A stretch of 64,000 nucleotides of DNA from the NCBI GenBank assembly GCA_902619165.1, contig CACNDI010000004.1, positions 62,001 through 126,000 of the forward strand. The letters run 5' to 3'. The notes below the pieces were generated by a model. The model was given only the letters and a program-made list of their open reading frames with translations. It was not told where the DNA came from and did no database searches. Below are positions 52,766 through 62,110 of this stretch, in pieces (within the stretch, counting starts at the first letter, position 1; each line of letters starts with the position of its first letter). This DNA comes from an uncultured Alphaproteobacteria bacterium. Lineage in GTDB: Bacteria > Pseudomonadota > Alphaproteobacteria > Rhodobacterales > Rhodobacteraceae. The position numbers were made by a program, and so were the translations under genes.

Positions 52766-54511
52766 TTATTCTATAGAAGCTTTATCTCTTTTATCGCTTG
52801 TAGCCGCAACAATTGGGCTGATAACGCCTTTTGTTTTTACGTTAACACAAGCAGGTTTCCCGCTGTCTATTGCCCGCCTCACAGCTCCTTCAATCTCATC
52901 TTTGTGAGTTACCAGTTCCCCATAACCCCCCAATCCCTCAAACATTCTATGGAAGGGTATATCTCTGAAATCTGTTGCAAAGTGAGAACCATCCTTGAAC
53001 AATCTTTCCTGTTGTTGCGATATACAATCTAAACCACCATTGTTATCGATAATTATAATAATCGGCAGGTTTTCTTGAAAGGCTGTCTCAATGGATAATC
53101 CCCCACTAAGAAAAGCGCCGTCTCCAGAAATTAATACAATCGTCTTTTCTTTATTGAGCCGCTTTGCAGAAAGCGCAAATGATACTCCAACGCCCAGCAT
53201 TGAATAGGAACCGGGATGCATTATTTGAGAAAGTGCTAATCCATTGGAGGCCATTATATTAACTGCAATTTCTGACCAAAAGTGAGTATTACCACCATCA
53301 AAAACTAAGATATCTTGGTCTGTCATACACTTTTGTACCGAAAGAGAAAGCTCTAAAGGGTGAATTTTCCCCCCACTCCATGCTGGAGAATTCGTTGTTT
53401 CAACAAGATTGTTTACGGACGCAGTCACCCATTTTTTTCTTTCCTCAATATTTTTAGCTAGCCAATCTTTTTCTAAAGAGAATTTATCTCCGTTGTATGA
53501 CTCTAGTAGACATTCAAAAAAAGCTCCAGGATCGCTCAAAAGCAAATGGTCGGCCGCCCTATTAAATTCTATTTCTTCATGCGATCCGTTGACACATATT
53601 AACCTAGAACTAGCTGGAAATAATGGTGGATTGCCGAAATTCATTTGATTATCCAAGCGTCCTCCAACCATTATAATGCAGTCAGACTCATTGAACGCAA
53701 ACTTTGAAGGATGGTACTGATGCACATCGGCAAGCCCTAGAAAGGCCTTGCAATTTTCATTTAATAATTTTTGGTGATATGGCACATTAAAAATTGGTAT
53801 TTTGATTTCATCACCCACTTGCTTTAACAGATCTTCGTTTTTTGACCACCATATCCCGTGTCCACCGATAATTATGGGTTTTTTTGAAGACTTTATAATA
53901 CCTATTATTTCATTTAGTGCTGAGGGCTCAGGCCATGCTTTATAGGTCTTTGGTTCTTTTCTAGTAAATGGACGCTCCATATCTGAGGCGCTTTCATCAA
54001 AGGAAGAAAACATTATGTCTACAGGCATGCTCAGATGAACCGGGCCTGGATATCCACTTGTTGCTATTCTCCATGCTCTATCCACGAACTCAGGAATTCT
54101 ATTTCCATCTGTTATCGATGAACTGTACTTTGTAAGCGGTCTTGCGATAGAAACGTCATCTATTTCTTTAAATCCTCCAGCACCTTGCTTTTTAAGAGTG
54201 GATGAGCCTGTAACGAAAATTACAGGAGATCTTTCCCCCCAAGCCTCCATCATAGCAGGTATAGCATTCGCAAACCCCTCCGGACCAACTAAACAAACAG
54301 TGGGTTTTCTCGAAAGTCTCGTATGGCCATCTGCTAAATGGCCTGCAATTTGTTCATGTGGGCAATTTATCACAGGTATTTGATGATTCATGAAACCCTC
54401 AAGTGCAGGGTTACAAAACCCACCTGCGAGTGTAAACACATGTTCTATTCCTTTCTCTTTAAAAGATTTCGCTAAAAGCTGTCCTCCTCGAAACATCTTA
54501 TTATCTTTCAT
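52766..54511 (-). CDS. thiamine diphosphate-dependent enzyme, 2-hydroxyacyl-CoA lyase/acetolactate synthase-like
   Basis: A 581-residue ThDP enzyme with the three-domain POX layout. The catalytic Glu53 stands in CPHEQIAGHLADGHTR; the ThDP/Mg motif runs from GDGAF (463) to DNNGG (489-493). The middle domain has KKPIIIGGHGIWW. The segment TGSSTLKKQGAGGFKEIDDV resembles 2-hydroxyacyl-CoA lyases and oxalyl-CoA decarboxylases more than biosynthetic acetolactate synthases, and no regulatory subunit gene is nearby. I chose ATG 54511, preceded by AGGGGG, over an ATG eight codons upstream that would overlap the SDR gene. Reaction unknown; release of a formyl unit, which Fhs could use, is a hypothesis. 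Confidence 0.85.
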   Translation of the reverse strand: MKDNKMFRGGQLLAKSFKEKGIEHVFTLAGGFCNPALEGFMNHQIPVINCPHEQIAGHLADGHTRLSRKPTVCLVGPEGFANAIPAMMEAWGERSPVIFVTGSSTLKKQGAGGFKEIDDVSIARPLTKYSSSITDGNRIPEFVDRAWRIATSGYPGPVHLSMPVDIMFSSFDESASDMERPFTRKEPKTYKAWPEPSALNEIIGIIKSSKKPIIIGGHGIWWSKNEDLLKQVGDEIKIPIFNVPYHQKLLNENCKAFLGLADVHQYHPSKFAFNESDCIIMVGGRLDNQMNFGNPPLFPASSRLICVNGSHEEIEFNRAADHLLLSDPGAFFECLLESYNGDKFSLEKDWLAKNIEERKKWVTASVNNLVETTNSPAWSGGKIHPLELSLSVQKCMTDQDILVFDGGNTHFWSEIAVNIMASNGLALSQIMHPGSYSMLGVGVSFALSAKRLNKEKTIVLISGDGAFLSGGLSIETAFQENLPIIIIIDNNGGLDCISQQQERLFKDGSHFATDFRDIPFHRMFEGLGGYGELVTHKDEIEGAVRRAIDSGKPACVNVKTKGVISPIVAATSDKRDKASIE

Positions 54512-54515
54512 CTCG

Positions 54516-55355
54516 TTAATCCCCCTTATGCGCATAAACTATTTTCATTTTATCCATGGCGCTAACTCCTAAATCAGTTGATGCAAAGGGACCACCATGC
54601 AATTTGTTCCCTTCGTCTGCCAATTCTTCTGTTAAGTCATCGGCGAAGATTTTATTTGCGTAAATCTCAGCATTATCTTTGGGTTTGAAACCAATATGCC
54701 CTGCGTCTATGTTGCTCAAATTCGAACGATCATTGTCTGACACTCCATAAATAACCGAGTAACCGGTGTGTGAAGTATCAATTGCTCTCATAACCAATTG
54801 AATTAAGTCATCATATGAAAGCCAACTTGTTAAACCTCTTTGCGTTGTTACTGGTGAACATGTGGCAATTCTTAAGCATACCGCTTCAATACTACACTTA
54901 TCGTAATACATACGGGCCAAATTTTCACTAAAACACTTTGATAGCCCATAAAAACCATCTGCTCGGTGTGCGGTTTTCGGCCTTAATGTTTTTGTTCTTT
55001 TATACATGCCGACTGCATGTATAGAACTTGCGTAAATTACCCTCTTGCAGTTATTTAGGCGAGCTGATTCCCAAATATTATAGGAGCCAATAAAATTAGC
55101 ACCTAGCATATCGTTGAATGGTACTTCGTCTACTAAAGCTCCAAAATGGCAGATAAGCGAAACGCCTTTTGTTAGGTCACATATTTGACTAAAATTTGAT
55201 AAATCAGCTGACAAATATTTTTCATTTTCATTAAGTTTTCCAATATTTTCTTTTATGTCAGTTGAAATCAGTGTGTTACAAATTTTCGAAAGTGGCTCTC
55301 TGAGATAAGAACCTAATATACCTCCAGCGCCAGTAAGCAAAATCTTTTTTTCCAT
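54516..55355 (-). CDS. NAD-dependent epimerase/dehydratase-family protein, uronate dehydrogenase-like
   Basis: A 279-residue extended SDR. The cofactor motif TGAGGILG, the LICHFGALVDE loop, VIYASSIHAVGMY, the catalytic YGLSK (Tyr and Lys) and RIATCSPVTTQRGLTSWLSYDDL follow the uronate dehydrogenase pattern closely, including the R-LtsWLS substrate loop. Such enzymes oxidise a hemiacetal to a lactone with NAD+. A GTG and an ATG both lie close to AGAGG; I chose the ATG at 55355. It is followed 4 bases later by the ThDP enzyme. In this operon a sugar acid is unexpected, so the true substrate may be a different hydroxy compound. Confidence 0.8.
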   Translation of the reverse strand: MEKKILLTGAGGILGSYLREPLSKICNTLISTDIKENIGKLNENEKYLSADLSNFSQICDLTKGVSLICHFGALVDEVPFNDMLGANFIGSYNIWESARLNNCKRVIYASSIHAVGMYKRTKTLRPKTAHRADGFYGLSKCFSENLARMYYDKCSIEAVCLRIATCSPVTTQRGLTSWLSYDDLIQLVMRAIDTSHTGYSVIYGVSDNDRSNLSNIDAGHIGFKPKDNAEIYANKIFADDLTEELADEGNKLHGGPFASTDLGVSAMDKMKIVYAHKGD

Positions 55356-55397
55356 CAACACCTCTATAAGAAATAATTATAAACAAAACTTTTTTTT

Positions 55398-55733
55398 TTA
55401 GGACTCATTTAATTCAATTTCTTGTTTGATTGCCAAAACAGATGAAATAGTAGAAACACAGTACGGCACGCAGAAAGTTAAAAGAATTTTAAACCAATCG
55501 ACTGATTTCATATCTTGAAAAATTATTCTGTCGCCATGATTTATCAGGGCAAGAATACAACCAACGATTAAAGCGATCCTTAAAGCTCTTCTCATTACAC
55601 TTTTTCGAAGGGCAAGTTTTAAAAAGCTATAGTTTGTTGTTTTTTTTTTCAAAAGTAGAGCTCGTATTAATATTCGATAAATATTATCACGAAAGTAATC
55701 ATTGACAAAAAAAGCCTCAAAAAAAATCGTCAA
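55398..55733 (-). CDS. small membrane protein, NrtS-like (nitrate/nitrite transporter family)
   Basis: A 111-residue protein with two hydrophobic helices in its second half: [21 protein letters not shown] (about 48-68) and [24 protein letters not shown] (about 79-102). The [14 protein letters not shown] and FKILLT-VPYCVST motifs match my memory of NrtS proteins, reported as nitrate/nitrite transporters in cyanobacteria. The TTG start at 55733 overlaps the folD stop by 4 bases and gives about 45 extra residues; ATG at 55595 would give a 65-residue protein closer to family size. The start is unresolved. Why it sits in a one-carbon operon is unclear. Confidence 0.65.
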   Translation of the reverse strand: MTIFFEAFFVNDYFRDNIYRILIRALLLKKKTTNYSFLKLALRKSVMRRALRIALIVGCILALINHGDRIIFQDMKSVDWFKILLTFCVPYCVSTISSVLAIKQEIELNES

Positions 55734-56623
55734 GTAAACTCTGGGTCAGATAGGTCTTGTGATCTATAGCATGCAGTAACAGTATTTGCTAAAAGACAAG
55801 CTATAGTCATGGGCCCTACTCCGCCTGGTACAGGTGTGACGCCAGCTACTAACCCAGCCATATCAGTAAAACAAACGTCCCCCACCAGAGAAGTTTTTTC
55901 GTTTCCATCAATATTTTTTGTTACGCGATTTATTCCAACGTCTATGACTGTAGCCCCTGGCTTTACCCATTCTTTTTTAATCATCTCGGGACTTCCTACC
56001 GCGGCTACAATAATATCAGCTTGTGCACATATAGTTTCTATATTCTCTGTTCGAGAGTGAGCTATGGTGACGGTACAATTTTCCTTTAAGAGTAAATTAG
56101 CCATGGGCTTACCAACTATATTTGATCTACCTACTACTACCGCGTTTTTACCCGATAGATTACCAAGCCTGTCTTTGAGTAATAATAAACACCCTAATGG
56201 CGTACAGGGGATCATTGACTTTTGACCCGTATTTAGAAGACCAACATTTGATATATGAAATCCATCTACGTCTTTTTTTGGATCAATAGAATTTATCACT
56301 TCTTTTTCATTCAGGTGGTTGGGTAAAGGTAGTTGACATAAGATCCCATGAACATTTACATCGTTATTTAATTTTTCTATAAGGTCGAGTAATACATTCG
56401 AAGAAGTCGATGCATCCAGCTTATACTCGTATGAGTTCATTCCTGCCTCTAAGGTTTGCTTGCCTTTATTTCTTACATATACCTGGCTCGCAGGATCCTC
56501 CCCAACAAGTATTACTGCTAAACCTGGGGTTATCTCATGTTTTTCTTTTATGATATCTACATATCTTTTTACTTTACTGCGCAGAGTTTGCGAAAACTTT
56601 TTTCCGTCAATAATTTCATTCAT
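55730..56623 (-). CDS. folD: bifunctional methylenetetrahydrofolate dehydrogenase/methenyltetrahydrofolate cyclohydrolase
   Basis: A 297-residue FolD converting 5,10-methylene-THF to 10-formyl-THF. Seen: [20 protein letters not shown] with the catalytic Lys, [21 protein letters not shown], the NADP-binding [15 protein letters not shown] and the C-terminal DVGINRV and [16 protein letters not shown]. It accepts the methylene-THF made by sarcosine oxidase and hands formyl-THF to Fhs, encoded 16 bases upstream. Four-base overlap with the NrtS-like gene. Confidence 0.97.
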   Translation of the reverse strand: MNEIIDGKKFSQTLRSKVKRYVDIIKEKHEITPGLAVILVGEDPASQVYVRNKGKQTLEAGMNSYEYKLDASTSSNVLLDLIEKLNNDVNVHGILCQLPLPNHLNEKEVINSIDPKKDVDGFHISNVGLLNTGQKSMIPCTPLGCLLLLKDRLGNLSGKNAVVVGRSNIVGKPMANLLLKENCTVTIAHSRTENIETICAQADIIVAAVGSPEMIKKEWVKPGATVIDVGINRVTKNIDGNEKTSLVGDVCFTDMAGLVAGVTPVPGGVGPMTIACLLANTVTACYRSQDLSDPEFT

Positions 56624-56639
56624 TATTTACCTCGACTTT

Positions 56640-58316
56640 TTAAAATAAGCCCTCAACATCGCCTTTTTTATTAAGCATTATCGCCTCCGCGCTAGGAACC
56701 TTTGGAAGTCCAGGCATAGTCATAATTTCTCCACAAATAACAACGATGAAACCAGCCCCTGCCGACAGTCTAACTTCTCTTATAGGTATCGCGTGCCCGT
56801 TTGGCGCACCCCTTCTGTTAGAATCTGTAGTAAAGCTATATTGGGTTTTCGCCATACAAATAGGGAGATTACCATAACCATCATTTTCCCATAACTGTAG
56901 CTGATCCCTGATTGTCTTGTTAGCAAGAACTTCATCAGCCCTATATATTTTTTTTGCGATTCTTTCGATTTTTTCAATCAGAGGCAAATCGTCTTTGTAT
57001 GTGTAAACGAATTTACTTTTGTTTTCTGCAATTTCAACAACCTTATTTGCTAGAGCCAAGATTCCAGTAGAGCCTTCTGCCCAATGCTTACAGACGAAAG
57101 CTTCCGTACCCTTGTCAGCAACATACCGTCTGAGTGCTTCAATCTCTGCATTTGTATCGCTAACAAAGTGGTTTATTGCAACAACAACTGGTATTCCAAA
57201 TGATTTCACATTCTCAATATGTCTTCCAAGGTTTGCACAACCCTGTTGTACGGCTTGAATATTTTCGGTACTAAGATCATTTTTGGAAACTATCCCTCCG
57301 TTCATTTTCATAGATCTGACTGTGGCAACTATTACGGCAGCATCGGGCTTTATTCCTGCTTTCCTACACTTTATGTTTACAAATTTTTCGGCGCCAAGGT
57401 CGGCTCCAAAACCAGCTTCTGTTACTACATAATTAGCTATCTTTAAAGCGGTCTTTGTAGCGATAACAGAATTGCAACCGTGGGCTATGTTAGCAAAAGG
57501 CCCTCCATGGACAAATGCAGGATTATTTTCTAATGTTTGAACGATATTGGGTTGCATAGCTTGTTGTAAGAGTACCGTCATTGCGCCATCTGCTTTAATA
57601 TCTTTACAAAAAACTGGAGATCTATCTTTTCTATATGCAACGATTATTTCACCTAATCTTTTTCTTAGATCTGCAAGATCATTAGCTAAGCATAAAATTG
57701 CCATTACTTCTGAGGCTACCGTGATATCAAATCCTGATTGCTTTGGATATCCATTCGCAACACCTCCCAGGCTTGTGACTACGTCTCTAAGAGCCCTATC
57801 ATTCATATCTATTACTCGCCGCCAAACAACTCTTCGGAGGTCAATATTTTGCTCGTTACCCCAATATATATGGTTGTCTATCATTGCTGCTAAAAGGTTA
57901 TGAGCGCTAGTAATTGCGTGAAAGTCTCCAGTGAAGTGCAAATTCATTTCTTCCATGGGCACAACTTGCGCTAGTCCTCCGCCAGCAGCTCCCCCTTTCA
58001 TACCAAAGCAGGGACCCAATGATGCCTCTCTAATGCAAACAGCTGCTCTTTTACCTAATGCGCAAAGCCCATCTCCGAGTCCTACCGTAGTGGTTGTTTT
58101 CCCTTCACCTGCAGGTGTTGGGTTTACCGCTGTTACTAAAATCAGCTTGCCGTTTTGATTATTTTTTACTGATCTAATAAATTGATCTGATAGTTTTGCT
58201 TTATCATGCCCAAAGGGTATTAATTCTTCTTCTTCTATACCTAATTTTTTTGCTACTTCTTTTATAGGAAGTTTAGTTGCCTCTCTCGCGATTTCTATAT
58301 CAGATTTGACTTTCAT
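56640..58316 (-). CDS. fhs: formate-tetrahydrofolate ligase
   Basis: A 558-residue ligase interconverting formate, ATP and THF with 10-formyl-THF. The P-loop region [13 protein letters not shown] (65-77), [53 protein letters not shown] and the C-terminal [22 protein letters not shown] are full-length family features. In this operon it probably runs toward formate and ATP, draining one-carbon units from sarcosine, or captures formate released by a neighbouring enzyme. GGGAG sits before the ATG at 58316. Confidence 0.97.
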   Translation of the reverse strand: MKVKSDIEIAREATKLPIKEVAKKLGIEEEELIPFGHDKAKLSDQFIRSVKNNQNGKLILVTAVNPTPAGEGKTTTTVGLGDGLCALGKRAAVCIREASLGPCFGMKGGAAGGGLAQVVPMEEMNLHFTGDFHAITSAHNLLAAMIDNHIYWGNEQNIDLRRVVWRRVIDMNDRALRDVVTSLGGVANGYPKQSGFDITVASEVMAILCLANDLADLRKRLGEIIVAYRKDRSPVFCKDIKADGAMTVLLQQAMQPNIVQTLENNPAFVHGGPFANIAHGCNSVIATKTALKIANYVVTEAGFGADLGAEKFVNIKCRKAGIKPDAAVIVATVRSMKMNGGIVSKNDLSTENIQAVQQGCANLGRHIENVKSFGIPVVVAINHFVSDTNAEIEALRRYVADKGTEAFVCKHWAEGSTGILALANKVVEIAENKSKFVYTYKDDLPLIEKIERIAKKIYRADEVLANKTIRDQLQLWENDGYGNLPICMAKTQYSFTTDSNRRGAPNGHAIPIREVRLSAGAGFIVVICGEIMTMPGLPKVPSAEAIMLNKKGDVEGLF

Positions 58317-58332
58317 TTCATCTCCCTTTTAT

Positions 58333-58893
58333 TTAAATATTTCTCGAAGATATTTCTATGGATTTAAGGAACGAACCAGAAGAAGAGCTTGGCGAGAACA
58401 AAATAAATTTTTTTTCTGTTTCTCTAAATATAATCACATTTAAGTGATCCATAACAGTTCTTTTAACATCTCCAATAGCAAAAATTTTTGGAGACAAATT
58501 AAGGGGACAAATTCGTTCTAACATCTCAATGACTCTATCCCCATTAACTCTAACCCCACACCACCCTCCGGTTTGGTCAGTTATGTAAAAAGCTTTTTTT
58601 AACAATGGGACAGTTTTTTTTTCAAATGACGAATACGATGGATTACAAATAAAAAGTAAGTCAAGACCAATTCTAAAACCTAGAATACCACTTTTATTGA
58701 TGATTGAATGTTCAATATTTGGCATTGGTTTCCCCAAGGATTTCTTGAAATTTAGGCTACATTTTCTTTGGCTATTTAACGGAATTGCAAGCGATATGAG
58801 GCTATCGAATTGATACTCGGCAATTTTTATTTTATTTATGGTTCTGGAATAGCCATTTAGTGGCTTTTCTATTTTAAGCACTAGTTTAGCCAC
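58333..58893 (-). CDS. soxG: sarcosine oxidase gamma subunit
   Basis: A 186-residue gamma subunit of heterotetrameric sarcosine oxidase. The recognisable core is QTGGWCGVRVNGDRVIEMLERICPLNL, a substrate-folate-domain-like motif of SoxG, after a poorly conserved N-terminal half. It overlaps soxA by 8 bases and precedes fhs by 16. Sequence alone gives moderate support; operon position makes the call firm. Confidence 0.88.
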   Translation of the reverse strand: MAKLVLKIEKPLNGYSRTINKIKIAEYQFDSLISLAIPLNSQRKCSLNFKKSLGKPMPNIEHSIINKSGILGFRIGLDLLFICNPSYSSFEKKTVPLLKKAFYITDQTGGWCGVRVNGDRVIEMLERICPLNLSPKIFAIGDVKRTVMDHLNVIIFRETEKKFILFSPSSSSGSFLKSIEISSRNI

Positions 58894-61822
58894 GTTGTTT
58901 GACTCCTTCCGGATCTACAAAGTGGGGCGAAACAATCTCTACTTCGGTTGTTTTGTTTTGAATTAGATTTACAGCAAGCACCTTCTCACCAATTCTTGTT
59001 TTACCGCGTTCAATAAATCCTAAACCTATGTAGTGACCAAGAGTTGGAGAGAACGCCACTGAAGATAACCAACCTTCATCATTTTCCATTGTGGGGGTTT
59101 TGCCTGCTGAAATCAGATGTGATCCAGCTTCAAGTTTTTGGCTATGATTAACAGGCTTAAAGCCAGACATCGTTACGATATTAGATCCATTGAAGCCTTC
59201 TCTCTCGGATAGTATATTTCCTATGCTGTCTGTTTTTTTTGATATCATACTTGATAAGCCAAGGTTCTGCGCGGTAGTATGGCCATTTATTTCATTACCA
59301 GCAGCATGGCCTTTTTCTATCCGCATAACTCCTAATGCTTCAGTTCCATAGGGAACGACGTTGAACTCTTTACCCGCTGAAAGAAGGGCATCAAATAAAG
59401 AATTTCCATATTGTGTAGGAACGGCAATTTCATAAGCTAATTCCCCGGAGAAGGAAATTCGAAAAAGCCTTGCCATAACACCGCCGCAGATGGAGAGCTC
59501 ACTACAAGCCATGAATGGAAAATTTTCATTAGTTATATCTTTTGGTTTATCGACAATCTTTTGCAATAATCTGCGGGAGTTTGGTCCAGCGACCGAATAC
59601 TGGGCCCAAGAATCTGTAGTAGAAATCAAATGAACATCTAGATTTGGAAGGAGACACTGTCGAACAAATTCCAAATTTCTAAAAACTAAAGCGGCATTAG
59701 CAGTCGTAGTTGTCATTATAAAATGATTTTCACCTAACCTTGCAGTAGTCCCATCATCATATGCAACGCCATCTTCTCTTAACATTAATCCGTAACGTAC
59801 TCTATTGATAGGTAACTTAGCAAAGGCATTTGTGTATACAAAATTTAAAAACTCTGAGCAGTCTTTCCCTTGAATATCGATTTTTCCAAGTGTAGTTACA
59901 TCGCAAATTCCAACAGAATTTCTTGTCTGTAAAACCTCTCTATCAACACTTTGTCGCCAAAATGTTTCGCCCTCCTCTGGAAACCATTGAGCTCGTAACC
60001 AGTTGCCTGTCTCTACAAAAACTGCATTTCGTTTGGAGGCTACATTGTGTGATGGGGTTAACCTTGTTGGTCTAAAATCCTTTCCCCTGGAACGTCCAGC
60101 AAAAGCCGATATAGCTACAGGTACATAAGGTGGTCTAAAAATAGTAGTGCCTACTTCAGAAATATTCGTTCCCTTCAATTTAGCCATAGACGCTAACCCA
60201 AGGATATTAGATGTTTTCCCCTGATCGGTTGCCATACCCAACGTGGAGTATCGCTTTAAATGTTCCACACTTTTAAAACCCTCTCTGAAACTTAACTCTA
60301 TATCTTTTTGGGTAACATCGTTTTGCAAATCTATAAAGGAGTTAGAGGGATTTGAGCTACTAACAAGATCAAGTGAGCAGCTATACGGCTCTTTCGAGCT
60401 AGTTAGTGTGATGCGGTTAGGCATGCTCAAACCAATTTTTTTAATCAAAGATAAAATAACTCTATTTGTATCTGAAATGATATTTTGGATTTCAAATATT
60501 CCTCTCGCGGCGCCCACGGGAATTATTTTGTCTTTTTGCGCATTATCAACCGATAGAAAGTTTTTGTAAATATTATCCCAAACGGGTTTACCTCGCTTGT
60601 GGCATGTCAAATGAATGTTGGAACTCCACCCTCCTGATACTGCAAGACAGTCAACATTCAATTTTGATCCTGAACTTAACTTAATGGCTCTAATACCTTT
60701 TCTTCCATATGTTTTTATAATTGTTTGTCCTAGGTAAGATGGAATGCTAGAAGACAGCGCTTCAATATCTTTCCGAGTGTCAATCACTGCCTTAATTTCA
60801 ATCCCCATATTTTTAAGATCATCAGCTGTCTTCCAACCATCATCATTATTTGTGTATATTGCAATTTTTTGACCGTAGTGGGCACCAAACCTATTCGCAT
60901 AAGTTCTTACCGATCCTGCAAGCATTATACCAGGTCTATCGTTTTGAGGAAATGCAATAGAGCGCTCAATAGCTCCAGACGCTAAGATGCAGTGTTTGGT
61001 ATATATCTTCCAATTTATCTGTCTTGGCTTGGTACTTTTTTTTGATATATGGTCCGTCTTTTTCTCAATAGCTGTGAATATACCATGATCAAAAGCAGCA
61101 AAGACCGTGGTTCTATTTAAGATTCGAACATTTTTTAAACTGTTCAATTTTTTTACTGCTTGACCAATCCAAATTGAAGATTGTTTGCCATTAATGCCTA
61201 ACCTTTCTGAATTGAGTCTTCCACCCAAAATAAAATCTTCTTCGATAATTAAAACTTCACTCCCTGTTTCTGCCAAGAGAAGGGCAGACATTAACCCTGA
61301 GATACCAGATCCAATTATTAGAAAGTCACAATGGAGATACCCCTTGTCATACTGTGACGGATCCGCCTTTAGTGATAATTTCCCTAAACCTGCGGCTCTT
61401 CTAATAATTGGTTCGTATAATTTTTCCCAAAATCTTCTAGGCCACATAAACGTCTTGTAATAGAAACCTGCACCTATGAAATTTTTTAGTAAATCGTTAA
61501 TTGCCATTAAGTCAAAATTAATTGACCCTAAAAAATTTTGGCTCGAGCCTTTAAGACCATCAAATAACTCTACGTTAGTAGCTTTGGTATTTGGTTCTTT
61601 ATATGGGCCATCTCCAAGCTCTATCAATGCATTTGGTTCTTCAGATCCGGCGCTAAAAATACCTCTTGGACGATGATATTTGAAAGATCTTCCAACAATT
61701 TTAACGTTGTTGGCAATCAGTGCAGAAGCTAACGTATCACCCTCATAGCCGAAATATTTTTTCCCATTAAAAGTAAAAGATAGTTTTTGTTTATTTGTTA
61801 TTGGATGTGAACTATTTCGCAT
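58886..61822 (-). CDS. soxA: sarcosine oxidase alpha subunit
   Basis: A 978-residue subunit. The N-terminal beta-grasp-like domain contains RSFKYHRPRGIFSAGSEEPNAL; a dinucleotide-binding domain starts at DFLIIGSGISG (about residue 168) and continues to the ILASGAIERSIAFPQNDRPGIML segment; the C-terminal third (about 590-970) is a GcvT-type THF-binding domain with WLRAQWFPEEGE, VGICDVTTLGKIDIQGKD and GTEALGVMRIEKGHAAGNEI. This subunit holds the NAD and folate sites and turns the iminium made on SoxB into methylene-THF. It overlaps soxD by 11 bases and soxG by 8. Confidence 0.96.
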   Translation of the reverse strand: MRNSSHPITNKQKLSFTFNGKKYFGYEGDTLASALIANNVKIVGRSFKYHRPRGIFSAGSEEPNALIELGDGPYKEPNTKATNVELFDGLKGSSQNFLGSINFDLMAINDLLKNFIGAGFYYKTFMWPRRFWEKLYEPIIRRAAGLGKLSLKADPSQYDKGYLHCDFLIIGSGISGLMSALLLAETGSEVLIIEEDFILGGRLNSERLGINGKQSSIWIGQAVKKLNSLKNVRILNRTTVFAAFDHGIFTAIEKKTDHISKKSTKPRQINWKIYTKHCILASGAIERSIAFPQNDRPGIMLAGSVRTYANRFGAHYGQKIAIYTNNDDGWKTADDLKNMGIEIKAVIDTRKDIEALSSSIPSYLGQTIIKTYGRKGIRAIKLSSGSKLNVDCLAVSGGWSSNIHLTCHKRGKPVWDNIYKNFLSVDNAQKDKIIPVGAARGIFEIQNIISDTNRVILSLIKKIGLSMPNRITLTSSKEPYSCSLDLVSSSNPSNSFIDLQNDVTQKDIELSFREGFKSVEHLKRYSTLGMATDQGKTSNILGLASMAKLKGTNISEVGTTIFRPPYVPVAISAFAGRSRGKDFRPTRLTPSHNVASKRNAVFVETGNWLRAQWFPEEGETFWRQSVDREVLQTRNSVGICDVTTLGKIDIQGKDCSEFLNFVYTNAFAKLPINRVRYGLMLREDGVAYDDGTTARLGENHFIMTTTTANAALVFRNLEFVRQCLLPNLDVHLISTTDSWAQYSVAGPNSRRLLQKIVDKPKDITNENFPFMACSELSICGGVMARLFRISFSGELAYEIAVPTQYGNSLFDALLSAGKEFNVVPYGTEALGVMRIEKGHAAGNEINGHTTAQNLGLSSMISKKTDSIGNILSEREGFNGSNIVTMSGFKPVNHSQKLEAGSHLISAGKTPTMENDEGWLSSVAFSPTLGHYIGLGFIERGKTRIGEKVLAVNLIQNKTTEVEIVSPHFVDPEGVKQRG

Positions 61823-62096
61823 TTGCTTTTCTTTTAAGATATCGAGCTAGCTCAACTTTTAAAATTTCATGGGTTACGGTATTTCTTGTTACCACGAGCC
61901 AAGATCTATCACCTTGCTCATGGTACCAGAGCTCTTTGTGTAGCCCCGCAGGATTTTTTCGTAAATAGCCATAATCTATAAATTTAGTTTTAGAATTTTT
62001 ACTCTTCCAATTTGGTCTATTAAGTAACTTCGCATCACCCATATAAATGAATTCGGATGAATCCCTAAGGCCTAGTAATGGATGGTCAATAAGCAT
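61812..62096 (-). CDS. soxD: sarcosine oxidase delta subunit, lacking the zinc cysteines
   Basis: A 94-residue delta subunit. The family core FIDYGYLRKNPAGLHKELWYHE and WLVVTRNTVTHEI are intact, and length is normal. In characterised SoxD, zinc is held by a CPxCG motif near the N-terminus plus His59 and Cys63. Here the first motif reads DHPLLGLR (His5, Leu8 at the cysteine positions) and the second HEQGDRSW, with His59 kept and Asp63 in place of Cys. There is no cysteine anywhere in the protein. It lies 14 bases after soxB and overlaps soxA by 11. Confidence 0.9.
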   Translation of the reverse strand: MLIDHPLLGLRDSSEFIYMGDAKLLNRPNWKSKNSKTKFIDYGYLRKNPAGLHKELWYHEQGDRSWLVVTRNTVTHEILKVELARYLKRKANAK

Positions 62097-62110
62097 TTTT
62101 TATCCTCATT

